Of a stretch of 64,000 nucleotides of DNA, positions 1 through 11,967 are shown piece by piece; within the stretch, counting starts at the first letter, position 1, and every line of letters begins with the position of its first letter. This DNA comes from Rhizophagus clarus (lineage: Eukaryota > Glomeromycota > Glomeromycetes > Glomerales > Glomeraceae): NCBI GenBank assembly GCA_015698045.1, contig BLAL01000356.1:1116001-1180000 (forward strand), written 5' to 3'. The notes beneath the pieces were generated by a model that was not told the DNA's origin, ran no database searches, and saw only the letters and a program-made list of their open reading frames with translations. The position numbers and the translations under genes are program-made.

Positions 1-251
1 TTTGTGAAGTTATAAAGATCTTTTGATTTAGATTAAAGGTTAACGAATCTGTTGTGCAATATGTTTGGATTCCATCTAATGTTAAAGTAGATAAGATATT
101 CATGGAAAAAAATAACCTTGAAGATATTGACGACGAAGAAAATATGTACATGTATGTTGATTTATGTTATTTCCCTCTAATTGGAAAAGATTTGACATCA
201 GATGATCAAAAAGTTTATATACCAGCTAAAGTCATTGTACGAAAAATTTAA
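1..251 (+). pseudogene. 3' end of a kinase/coiled-coil paralog, with an in-frame stop
   Basis: The last ~80 codons of a gene that begins outside the window. The frame reads EVIKIF, then TGA at 24-26, then FRLKVNESVVQYVWIPSNVKVD and on to TAA at 249-251. It aligns almost residue for residue with the C-terminus of the minus-strand kinase ending at 27928. There the codon at the TGA position is TGG (Trp), so one G-to-A change made the stop. The conserved tail contains the motifs YVWIPSNVKVDKIFMEKNN and LCYFPLIGK. The function of this C-terminal domain is unknown to me. The stop suggests a dead copy, but most of the gene lies upstream and cannot be judged. Confidence 0.75.
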
Positions 252-505
252 CAACACATTCTGTCATTCTGTTACAATTTTCTGTTACGGTCGAATTGGC
301 CACGTGATAATCAAACATTGAATACGTCGAATATATTGGTTTTTTTTTGATATATTGACTAATATATTGGATGTATTTTGGCATATTAGTATTCGTATTT
401 TATTTTTATATAAATATAGCTATGATTTTTTAAATGTTTATTAATTCTTAGAGAGTTGTTTCTGTTATAGTTTTTATTATTCGTATTAGTTTTAGTTAGT
501 TAACA
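1..505 (+). repeat. Inverted duplicate of 27718-28170
   Basis: The pseudogene tail and about 250 bases of its 3' flank match the reverse complement of 27718-28170. Shared flank landmarks are a CACGTGAT site, several ATATTGG/TATTGG-type words, GGCATATT, CTTAGAG and TAGTTTTTATT, ending near TTTTAGTTAGTTAAC. Similarity stops at about 505. The two copies lie about 27 kb apart in opposite orientation. Confidence 0.7.
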
Positions 506-714
506 AGAGATCATACAGAACGCCACCTGAGGCACACGAAGATAATTCATTGTAACTAAATCCTATATCAAATATCAATATAAAGGAAGAAATATTAGCT
601 TGTTTTTTAGAGATATGATTAAAGGAAAAAAATCTCTTAAAAAAGCTAATCAAAATACATTTTATAAGGTTATTCTTATCTTGATAAATATATTTTTTTA
701 AACTTGCTACTTGT

Positions 715-925
715 TCTCAGAAAGGAATTAGAACTTGATCAAATTCTAACATGGTGATATAATCTGATTCATCCTTTCTTAATAAACTTTAAAGATTTTG
801 TAGCAAATATCATCTTAAATCTGTATCCATTTGTCTTATTACAGGCATATAACTTTTGCTTGATTTAAACCATAACATTGAATTTATTCCTGCCCATTTA
901 TTACTAATTGTCAAATGTGACTTTG
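715..925 (-). pseudogene. Coding relic of unknown family
   Basis: On the minus strand about 70 codons read as a protein-like sequence (KSHLTISNKWAGINSMLWF, then KSSKSYMPVIRQMDTDL) interrupted by TGA and TAA. It continues as SLLRKDESDYITMLEFDQVLIPF before a further stop. Codon use and residue mix look like former coding sequence rather than AT-rich spacer. I do not recognise the family. It lies downstream of the degenerate kinase at 1120-2144 on the same strand and may be the remains of that gene's tail or of a separate gene. Confidence 0.35.
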
Positions 926-1119
926 CCTATTAATATAATTAAGATAAATTAAATTTATCTTTTAAAAAAAGTTTAAAAAAAACGATAAAAAAAAAAACAA
1001 TTTTATTTTAAAATGTATAAAAAAAAAACTCTTAAATTCTCATTGGATGAAATGTTTTCATTAATTTTTTTTATCATTGACGTTGTATTTGTGATCATAT
1101 TAAAAATTTGTAATAAATT

Positions 1120-2144
1120 ACCTGTACATCTTGAGTTATGATTTCATTTGATATAGGTTTATTTTGATCAGATATATCATTCTGTCGATAAATCGCTATG
1201 CATGAAATGGTGGCTTCCAGTTAATATTTCCCATAATAACACGCCAATACTATACACATCACTATTTTAAATTATTGTTCATTAATACTTTTGGGTCGAT
1301 ATAGGGAACCGTACCAAGTAATTTTGATTGTGAATTAGATGTTTCATCAATCCTGCCAATTCTGATGGACCAACACATTACTGGAATGCTATTATAATAA
1401 AAATAAACAAAAAATATCAAATACTAATAAAAGATTACCAAATTTCTGTGAACAATTTCTTCATCATGAAGACATAATATCTGATATAGAACAAGCTGAT
1501 TGATATACCAGGCCATATTTATTATTCAAATAATCACGGAGAGTACCATCGTCAGCATATTCTATTTTGCTTACCAACAAGTAATCCTTTGTTCAGTCGA
1601 TTTATTTTCTAATAAAAGAATGAAAAAAGAATCATTTATTAGTTTCTAACAAAAAATATACTATACTGTATATCCTAAATATTTATATATATCTGACTAA
1701 AATTCAGTAATTCCATAAAAGCGAATAATATTATCATGAAAATTTAATTCTAGTTGAAGTTTAAGCTATATATATATATAATTATGAAATTACAATAATT
1801 AGGAAAACAAATACAATAAATAAATATTATAGGTATACACAAAAAATATTTTTTTTTTTTAAATATGAAATCAAAGTTTTTAATAATTAAATAATTCATT
1901 AATCACCTCATTATCAATTTCTTTTAAGATAATGTTTTTGAGATTAAATAAAAAAAAGGATTTTAATGCTAAATAATGATTAGATCTTTTCAATTTGCAC
2001 GGTAAATTTTTCCGAATGCTCCAGAACAAATTTCTTGAATATTTTAAGATAATCATATTCATAATATTTAATATGATCTTTATTGATAGCCTCTTCAATC
2101 CAATTAATCCATTCATTTATATATTTTTTTTCGTTATTTTGCAT
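1120..2144 (-). pseudogene. Degenerate TKL protein kinase
   Basis: Reading the minus strand from ATG at 2144-2142 gives MQNNEKKYINEWINWIEEAI, the usual N-terminus of this kinase family. A glycine loop (SGAFGKIYRANWK) follows after a one-base shift. Then come SNHYLALKSFF, YLLVSKIEYADDGTLRDYLNN, a catalytic loop reduced to CLHDEEIVHRNL, and GTVPYIDPKVL. Later SDVYSIGVLLWEILTG is cut by stops. There are at least three frameshifts and several nonsense codons, and the HRD aspartate is replaced by Asn. It is paralogous to the plus-strand copy at 3523-5775. The two are arranged head to head, which suggests an inverted duplication followed by decay. Confidence 0.75.
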
Positions 2145-3522
2145 TTTTGTTAATATTTTATCATTAGAAATAGTAGTTTGAAGTCGGGAAGCCCAGAAAA
2201 AAAATCACCGCATTGTTATGTAACACCGGCGTGATCGCAATTTTTTCATTGGACTGATCAGCTGAAGGATACTGCGGCGATATCAACTAATAATCAAACT
2301 ATTTTTTAAATATTAGAATCTTATTTAATCTTTCCGTTCGAGTAAGATATTTTAAATAAGTACACAGACAGAAATATCACAATGATTTTGATAGAGAAAG
2401 CACTCATTGTTAATAAATAATAACTTCTCCCTTCTTATTCTAACATTCTCGCTTTATTAAATAATAAATGTCGATATTTATAATCTACAAATGATTTTTG
2501 ATATAAACCATATCCTCCTTAAGCGTATTCTTGAACAATTGTATTGACCCAAAAAATCCATCTCAACTAATTGCAAATGAAATAACATTCTGTGAAAAGT
2601 GAATACTACTACTTAAAATCAAACTTTTACTTTATATCTTGTTATTTAAGATAATGTGATTACCATAGTACAAATGAATTTAGAAATCTGTTAGTTGACT
2701 ATTTAGTTGAAATAATGAAGCACTTTATAAAAAAGGTGTCAGAGAATTTTCTCAAAAAAATATTCATAATAAATAATAGGCCAGAAAATTACAGTATATC
2801 AATAGCATTTACGTCATTTGTCAATCAATCCAAATCGTATGACTGCAATGATTGAAATGACTGAACTGCTGCATCCTTACTGGGACTGTAGGGCACTATT
2901 CAAAATAAAATTGTTATTTACTTTAAATGTTTCATTATAAATTCATAATTTCATTAAAGAAATTTCTAAATTTATTATGAGGTTATTCTAATGAAATGAT
3001 TATATGTATATTAATATCCTGTTAAATACATTAAAAAATGAAAATTTAAATGGTGAGACTGATTAAAACATAATAAGAGGAAATTATTATATAATGACAA
3101 TTTATTTAATAAAATAGATATATTAACATAACAGAAAATATTATTTTAAATAAATTTGAATGTGCTATCCAAAATTTATAACGAAAAAAATCTCATGTTA
3201 GTGAAATAGTAAATGGAATCAATTAATTTTATAGTTTGAATAGATATTAATAAAAATGACTTACTGTATATACATTGCATACTGAGAATCCTTCTTATTC
3301 ATTTTATTAAACATAAACAAGAAAGTATAAATAAAATAAACACATTCGACATCATTTAAGAAATATAGTCATAACTCCGCTAATAGAATTCCGGGTCTGG
3401 GCTGAAGGATATCGGAATGATCGACATAAAATTCCAACATTCCATATTCCATAATGCAAACAAACATTACGCCAATTATTTTCTTGCATTAAAAACTTCT
3501 TCACCTTCCTACATTTCAACTA
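2145..3522. other. AT-rich spacer between two head-to-head kinase pseudogenes
   Basis: No gene seen on either strand. A short GC-richer patch at 2190-2290 (CACCGGCGTGATC, GCTGAAGGATACTGCGGCG) stands out. The words GCTGAAGGATA and, on the other side, GGCTGAAGGATATCGG at 3399-3414 recur near the two gene starts and may be what is left of a shared upstream sequence. Confidence 0.4.
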
Positions 3523-5775
3523 TGTCTAATAACACTGAACTTAAGTTATTGATAATTCAAATGAATGGATTAATTGGATCGAAGATACTATTGAGAAAAA
3601 GCATATTAAATATTATGATTATAAAAATTTTGATAATAATATTCAAGTAATTGGTTCCGGAGATTTTGGAAAAGTTTATCGTGCAAACTGGAAAAGTTCT
3701 CATCATTATTTAACATTGAAATCTTTTTTTAAGTTTGACAACTTTACATTGAAAGAAATTATTAATGAAGTAATTATATTAATATTTCTGTTTTTATAAT
3801 AAATTACAAGTAACATTTCTTAATTAAATATTTTTATTTATGTTTAGCTTAAACTTCAGCGTGAGGTTGATTTTCATGAGAATATTATTCGTTTTTGTGG
3901 CATTATGACAGGTAACTTTTTTTTTTTATTTTTAGTAAATAAATATTTATCATATTCTAAATAATTTTTTTTTTTTTTTTATTTAGGAGAGAATCAAAAT
4001 GATAATTCCAAAAAGTATTTGTTGGTGATGGAATATGCCGATAGTGGTACCCTTCGAAATTATTTAAGTGAGAGATTTGAAAACCTCACCTGGAATGATA
4101 AATTAAATCTGGCGTTTCAATTAGCCCACGCAGTATTATGTTTACACGATGAAGGAATTGTGCATCGTGATTTGGTAAGTTATTTTCTTTTATATGTATT
4201 ATACTATAAATTTTTATGTCCAATAACTGATAATATAATTATTATTTTTATTTATTAAAATATATTAATAATAGCACTCAAAAAATATATTAATTCATAA
4301 AAATACCATAAAACTGGCAGATTTTGGATTGTCAAAAAGGATTGAAGAATCATCTAATTTATAATCAGGATTATTTGGAATGATCACTTACATTGATCCG
4401 CAAAGATTTAATAACCAAGTACCCACATATTCATTGAATAAAAAGAGTGATATTTATAGTATTGGCATATTATTATGGGAAATTTCTAGTGGTCGGCCTC
4501 CATTTAAGAACGATCCGCATGATGTTTGTTTAGCCATAAGAATCGTTCAAGGTCTTAGAGAGGAACCCATTCCTAATACACCCAAGGATTATATAGAAAT
4601 TTATACAGGTAAATATAATTAAATTTTAATTATAATCTACAATAAGACTAATTATATTGAATTTATGTGTATGTATTTTCAGATAGTTGGAATTATGAAC
4701 CAGATCGTCGTCCATCAATCAAGTTATTGCTAAATTAAATGCAATTACTCCAGGAGAAAATATTACTTCAGAAGAAAATATAGTTGTTCAGCCATATAAT
4801 TCCAATACTGATCCCTAATTATCAAATGAAAAGCAAACTGATCATCAAGTGAATTTCAAATTATTCAAAATTTAGAAATGAGTACAAGATCACTAAATAT
4901 TTCTATTTTATCAGAAAATCATTTTATAATAACCAATGAATTAGTTGGTCTTCTTGATAATGTGTATTTAGAAATTAAAAAGCATAAAATTCTTAATTAT
5001 TTTAATAGTTGTAATGTAACTTTACAAGAATTTTATAATTGGTTGTTAAGTAATCAGGAAGATTCAAATTTGGTTGTTTTACTTGGAATATTTAATCATC
5101 TTGGAATTGAAACTGAGGTTGATGAACAAAATGTATTTAAATTATATAAAAAGGCTGCAGATTTAGGAAATACATCCGGAATAAATAGTTTAGGAGTATG
5201 TTATCAATATGGAATTGGAACTATTTGTGATAAAAAAAAGGCGGTTAAATTATATCAAAAGGCTGCAGATTTAGGAAATTCAACTTCAATATGTAATTTA
5301 GGATATTGTTATCAATATGGAATTGGAACTAATATGGATAAGGAAAGGGCATTTATAACATTTCAAAAAGCAGCAAATTTAGGAAATGCATGTGGAATAT
5401 ACAATTTGGGACATTGTTATCGGTATGGAATTGGAATTATTAAAAATTATCCAAAGTCAGTGGTATTATATCAAAATGCGGCAGATTTAGGAGATGCCTT
5501 GGCTCAATATTTTTTAGCTATGATTTATGAAAGAGGAGAGGAAGATATAATTGATATTGACACTTATCATATTGATCTGATATATGGTAGAGTAACTGTA
5601 AAGGATATTGATATTGACAAAGCAATTTATTGGTATGAAAAATGTAAAAATGTGTTATGCAAGGAGCTCAATATGCTCATAATAAATTAAATGAATTAAA
5701 AGAATTAAAAAAAAGAAGCAATCTTAATCCTCACCAGGGATTAAATTTAATATGTTACATAGCAATTAATTAATC
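3523..5775 (+). pseudogene. TKL kinase-Sel1 repeat protein, broken in several places
   Basis: ATG at 3523 starts MSNNTELK. A one-base shift is then needed to enter the kinase frame (NEWINWIEDTIEKKHIKYY; GSGDFGKVYRANWK). Introns end at a clear TTTAG before LKLQREVDFHENIIRFCG, lie between GIMT and GENQ, and start after HRDL. The kinase keeps LLVMEYADSGTLRNYL, HRDL, LADFGLSKR and LLWEISSGRPPF. TAA at about 4362 interrupts the segment after DFG, and the 3' kinase end is shifted near 4720. A second shift precedes the C-terminal part. From 4878 to 5690 an uninterrupted 270-residue stretch holds four or more Sel1-like repeats (AADLGNTSGINSLGVCYQYG type); a final one-base shift cuts off the QGAQYAHNKL ending. 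Sel1 repeats act as adaptor modules. As it stands no full kinase can be made. Confidence 0.8.
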
Positions 5776-7690
5776 AACTAGTATTAAGTCTTGTATTAAT
5801 TTATTTATTTTTTTTTTTTTTAATAAATATTTGAGTTACAACAATATGATTGAAAAAGGAAAGTTTTATCATGTATCTTCATTTCAAATAACTTGAAAAT
5901 TTTTAAATGTTCAAACATTCTTCAATGTAAATATTTATAACATTTTAAATGTTTTACTTTTTTCTATGATACAAATACACAACTACAGCACCGTTTCTAT
6001 TTAAAGTAATTAATAAAAATTCAACATCTATTGCAATTATTCTTGATAAATTTAATGATTATTTGATTACCCATCTTTTCATCTTTTACTAGACTTTGCT
6101 AAATTATTTTTAAGTGTGTACTTTATTCGTACTTTTTTTCTTTTATATAAAACAGTAGTAATATATTTATATTAGGTTTTAACTTCATAAAAAATGTCAT
6201 TATAGGATGAAAACTGAATTTGTTCTTAAAATAATATTGAAGAAATAAATAGCTTTAAAAACTTGATTATTTTAAGATCCTTAATAACGGAATTAATTAT
6301 GAATGTTCTATAATTGGATAAATGAGTTATGTGTGCATGCGAAATAGTGTGAAAAGTTGATCTAATAAGTAATAACCAGAACTTTGAAATAATTTTTGTA
6401 GCGTCAAAAAAATATTCAAATCACAATAAAAGAAAAGGAACTATTAAACAAGCAAAGAATCAGTAATTATTCTCTTTGTGAACTTTTAAACTAGAATAAA
6501 TATTAAACTGAAAATTAATTAACAGAATTATTATTTTAATGCTTATTATTACGAAGTGTAACGAAGGAATATAAATTTTTCCTACGCCATAAGTATACAA
6601 AAGTTCCAGTATCATGACGATGTACAGCAATAAAACTTTAAACAACACTTTAGACTTAATAACGGTCTTCCGTTTCCTAGTATAAGAAATAATGATTTCA
6701 TTATTTGTTAATAAAATATACAACTAAAAAATTAATCGATCATAACAGCCAACACAACACTAATATTTAAGATATAATATAATAATAATTCACAATAATA
6801 AGGACAAAATTTAATTACCGTTACCCTGTCTAATTCCTGTAAATAAAGATTTGTAGTTGCTTCCGTGTATCACAACGCCATAGTTTTAATTTTTAAGGTG
6901 AAATAATTATTTTACTTTAAATTTTCAGGAACTTTGTAGTGATAATTTAAATAAATATTAGCCGCCAATTATTTCAACCTCCTAAAGGTTTGGTCAAATT
7001 TCCTCTCATTTGTTATTTATGTTTTGGTCGCTGTCGCAATATTGTCGATTTCTCTTGGTCGATCATAATATGTTTCTGGTCGATCGGAGATGCTGGATCT
7101 GCAGGTATCGTTACAATTCATGCATGCGACAATTCGTCCTGAGGGCAACTCGTCCAGAGGGCAATCTGCCCAACGCTAAGCTGATTACATAATTGAGATC
7201 ATCCTTTATCTAACGCTAAAGATAAAAGAAATCCTAGCTACTTTTAACCATAATAATCTAATAAAATATTTATATTCTATACAATAACAATAACTAGGAT
7301 TTTACCGAACTAAAATTACAATATTACAATAAATAATCACATTTTCCGAACAATCATTTCACTAATGATTAGTAATTCAATATCACGAAATGATTGCCCA
7401 GTTACCAAAATTTTGTAACACATGATTTAGTTGTTGGCTGAAACGCATGAGTGGAACGTTGATCTTCATAATGCAATCAATGCATAGAAAATTCTGTTTG
7501 ACAGCCACAGTGGGAGACTTTCATATAAATATATACTCGAGCGTATTTCCGTCATAGAATTCTAGAATTAATATTAAAAAAAAAAAAAAAAAAAAAAAAA
7601 GGAAATTAATAAATCTTACGCATGAAAATTGGTTTCGGATAAATATCATTTTATTCGAGTTCTTTTTTTTAAACTTAAAATAAAATAAAG
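5776..7690. other. Spacer, no supported gene; repeat-like patch and 25-base A tract
   Basis: AT-rich DNA. Around 7010-7190 there is a GC-richer patch with repeated GGTCGAT and GAGGGCAA words (for example GGGCAATCTGCCCAACGC) that looks like part of a dispersed repeat rather than a gene. A homopolymer of 25 A lies at 7576-7600, 90 bases before the start codon of the next gene. Confidence 0.4.
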
Positions 7691-10600
7691 ATGGAACTTA
7701 TAGCTAGTACTTGTAATGAAAATTCTTTTAATACAGCATCAAGATTAAAATCTAGTTCTGAACCGATTCAGTTTATCTCTTTTAATCGACATGATGATTA
7801 TTGCAATTATTGTGGAAGTTATTACGACAAAACAATTTGTTTTAATCAAAAATATTGCAGGGATTGCTTATTAATATATATCAACAATACAGATAAAATT
7901 CACATAGATGTACTTATAGCCACATATACTAGTATTTCCTGTTTAAGACATAAACCAAAATCCTTGAATTTTTGTATACTAAATATTCAAGAATGGTGCG
8001 ACAATTGTTCTAAAGTTATATATTTTAATCAAGTAATTACAAATAATAATATGGATGATTATTATAACAGAAAATTATTCTTTTGGAATGAAAAATATTG
8101 CAAATTGTGTAATAAATTGGTTTATCAACAGAATTTTAATGAAATCATCAAGTTCTGTTCAGATTGTTATAAAATTTCTTTTGGATGGGTTGAATCAATT
8201 TTAACTAAAAAAACCATTCCAATTCTTTATTTACCTTGGTGGGATGCTTCTGATCAATGTATTTCTTGTAATCAATTCTTAGAATCTAAGTCTGATTATC
8301 ATAAATGGTGTTTGTTCTGTTCTATAATTTATATTGGGTGTAGATATTGTCTGACAACAAATATTATTTTTGAAATTACAGACCAATCTCAGTGTAAAAA
8401 ATGTAATAGAAAGTTATCCATTACTAGTAGTACTATAAATGTTGAAGAAGAAGGAAGTTTTGTTACAAAATTCAACACTTATTGCTATAAACAAATTGCT
8501 AATTATATGGATAATACTGATAAAAATTCTAATCCATTAGAATTTTATAATTTTATGAATAAACTTTGTTTTCCTTCAAAAATATTAAAAGACTGGGTTT
8601 CATATTCACAAATTAAAAATTTAGGAAATAACGAAAAATTTTCCATTCCGCCTATACCAATTATATTCATTCCTTTTAATAATAATGAAGGTTTATGTTA
8701 TTATTGTAAAAGAGAATATTCTGTAACACGTTTATTCAGACAAAAATATTGCAAATTTTGTTTATTCTTTTATATTAAGTACTCTACTAAGCAAAATATA
8801 GATTTAAGTATAAGTACAAATAATTCAGACTGTAGTAGACATAAACCTAGAAGCTTGAATTTTCATACACGAAATATACAAGTATGGTGTATATATTGCT
8901 CAGAAATTTTATATTTTAATCAAATAATTACAAACAATAATATGGATGATTATTATAATAAACAAAATTTCATTGGGAATGAAGAATATTGCAGATTGTG
9001 TGGTAAATTGGTTTATCAACAGAATAATGATGAAATCAAGTTCTGTTCAGATTGTTATAGAATTTCTTTTGGATGGGTTGAATCAATTTTAACTAAAAAA
9101 ACCATTCCAATTCTTTATTTACCTTGGTGGGATGCTTCCGATCAATGTATTTTTTGTGACCAATTCTTAGATCATAAATCTGATTATCATAAATGGTGTT
9201 TATTTTGTTCTATAATTTATATTGGATGTAGATATTGTCTGAAAACAAATATTATTTTTGGAATTACAGACCAATCTAAGTGTAAAAAATGTAATAGAAA
9301 GTTATCCATTACTAGTAGTACTATAAATGTTGAAGAAGAAGAAAGTTTTTGTTACAAAATCAACACTTATTGCTATAAACAAATTGCTAATTATATGGAT
9401 AATACTGATAAGAATTCTAATCCATTAGAATTTTATAATTTTATGAATAAACTTTGTTTTCCTTCAAAAATATTAAAAGATTGGGTTTCATATTCACAAA
9501 TTAAAAATTTAGGAAATAACGAAAAATTTTCCATTCCGCCTATACCAATTATATTCATTCCTTTTAATAATAATGAAGGTTTATGTTATTATTGTAAAAG
9601 GGAATATTCTGTAACACGTTTATTCAGACAAAAATATTGTAAATCTTGTTTATTCTTTTATATTAAGTACTCTACTAATCAAAATATAGATTTAAGTATA
9701 AGTACAAATAATTTAGGCTGTGGTAGGCATAAATCTAGAGGCTTGAATTTTTATACACGAAATATACAAGAATGGTGTATATATTGCTCAGAAATTTTAT
9801 ATTTTAATCAAATAATTACAAATAATAATATGGATGGTTATTATAACAACCAAAAATTTTTTGGGAATGAAATATATTGCAAATTGTGTGGTAAATTAGT
9901 TTATCAAAAGAATTATGATGAAATCAAGTTCTGTTCAGATTGTTATAAAATTTCATTTGGATGGGTTGAATCAATTTTAACTAAAAAAACCATTCCAATT
10001 CTTTATTTACCTTGGTGGGATGCTTCTGGTCAATGTATTTTTTGTGACCAATTCTTAGATCATAAATCTGATTATCATAAATGGTGTTTATTTTGCTCTA
10101 TAATTTATATTGGATGTAGATATTGTTTGGAAACAAACATTATATTTGGAATTACAGTTCAATCTCAATGCAGAAAATGTAAAAGAGTAGTATTTATTAA
10201 TATGATTGTTAATAATATTAGCGAAGTTCTTTATGATGTACAAAGTATTTACAATAGTAAAAAAAATCTGATTGTTGATTATGTGAAAAACATTGGTAAC
10301 TATAGTCCACTAGATGTATGTAAATTTGTCAAAAAAACACTCTTTAATTCCAGTGCAGATCCACTGATAATAAAGAGAATTCCAAATTCGCAAATTACAA
10401 ATTTAGAGCAAATAGCAAGAGGTGGGTTTGGCACTATTTATAAGGCATCATGGTTAGGCAAAGATGTTGCCATAAAAAGATTTCCAAATTCACAATATCT
10501 TAGCAAATATTTTCTAAATGAGGTAATTAATCACATCATATATTGTGTAAAATGTTTATTATTAAGTTTTAATAATTAATATACATTTAGGTAAAATCTC

Positions 10601-11967
10601 TCTTCCGATGTTACAATGCGGCATATGTTATTAAAATATACGGTATTACACAAGATCACGAAACGAAAGATCACATGTTAGTGGTTGAATATGCACATGG
10701 CGGAGATTTACATAAATATTTGCAAAAAAATTTTGCAAATATAACATGGAATAAAAAATTATATATTTTATGGAAAATTTCAGAAGGGTATATATTTATA
10801 TGATAAAATTTATCAATTGATGTTTTTCATTCATAGTACTAATAAAGATTTTTATTTTTTTATTACAGACTTAATGCCATTCACAAAAGAAATTTTATGC
10901 ATCGAGATTTTCATAGTGGAAATATCTTATTATCATCATATCAATCATGGTTGATTTGTGACTTAGGTCTATCACAACATGCAAATAATACTTTATCAAA
11001 TAATGAAATATATGGAGTGATACCATATATTGCACCTGAAATATTAAGGGTAGTGCATTCTTAAAAGAATCTGATATTTATTGTATGGGTATGATTATGT
11101 GGGAATTAACAACAGGTTGTAAACCTTTTGCAAATGCTGATCATAATATTCATCTGATCTATGAAATTAATGATGGAAGACGACCTGAAATTACGAGTGA
11201 CACTCCTGAGTGTTTTGCCAGTTTAATGAAAAGATGTTGGGATACAGATCCTTCGAAGAGGCCTTTGATGACTGAGATTACAGAAATGTTTAGCAATTGG
11301 TATTATAAAAATGAATTCGTGGGACAATTTGAACAAGCCGAAAGTAAAAGTTTAGAATTAATACAATTGGGACAACTTGGTCCTGAATTTAGTGAAAAAC
11401 CTCACCCTGGTGCTATTTATACTAGCAGATCAATAAATTCGATTTTAACTTCATCATCGACGCATTCATTATGTTCGTTTAATGTTATATAAAGATTTTA
11501 ATAATTAATGATTAAATTAATAATTAATGGTTGAAATTAATATTATCATGATCGTTGCTTAATTTTTTAGATAATAAGTCATTTGATGACAATGATGGTA
11601 CGTTAAATCTTAAATCATTTAAAATATTAATTATTACTAATTTTAACAATATTAACTTATTTTCTTAGAGTACATTAGCAATAATGAATTGAGTCTCGAT
11701 ATATATACAAGGTATTATCATTATAAAATTTTATTACACAAAATCTGTTTTATATCTTTCAAATTTATTCAATCTATTAAGTATTATTGCTGTTATTGAT
11801 TATTAATTTATAAAAGTGGTTCAAAAAAGCGTGATATTTACGAAGTATTACAAATCGAAACTCAAGATCATGGTATATACATTTATATTAATTTTACTTT
11901 ATAAAATACTGGATAATAAGTCTAACGTATAACTTTTTTTTTTTTAGAAAAAAAGATTTCGATGTAG
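7691..11967 (+). CDS. Protein kinase (TKL-like) with three large cysteine-rich repeats
   Basis: Inferred exons: 7691-10522, 10591-10787, 10869 to ~11487, 11571-11597, 11669-11711, 11817-11872, 11948-11967. Residues ~35-830 are three tandem repeats of 296-298 residues. Each carries pairs such as CNYCG, YCRDC, WCDNC, YCKLC, FCSDC, CISC and CRYC, probably zinc-binding. Each also has the very conserved stretch SFGWVESILTKKTIPILYL. The kinase follows: GGFGTIYKASW, VAIK, HRDFHSGNIL, DLG in place of DFG, IAPEI, and C-lobe motif CWDTDPSKRP. Catalytic residues look intact. One G is missing at the GGG of 11048-11050, which shifts the frame, and one G is missing at the exon-3 donor near 11487. Both could be assembly errors or real lesions. 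Without the 3' exons the protein would stop at 11492. The repeats probably bind partners; that is inference. Confidence 0.8.
7770..10190 (+). repeat. Three tandem coding repeats of about 890 bp
   Basis: Equivalent cysteine codons lie at 7802, 8696 and 9584, giving periods of 894 and 888 bases, whole codons. Units 2 and 3 are nearly identical over long stretches, for example from the CATTCCGCCTATACC word at 8644 and 9532 onward. Unit 1 differs most at its N-terminal part. The pattern suggests a recent duplication or gene conversion of units 2 and 3 within one exon. Confidence 0.85.

Noticed and set aside
7010-7192. 60-codon ORF ending NLPNAKLIT
   Set aside because: Lies in a repeat-like GGTCGAT/GAGGGCAA patch; no conserved domain, probably part of a dispersed repeat.
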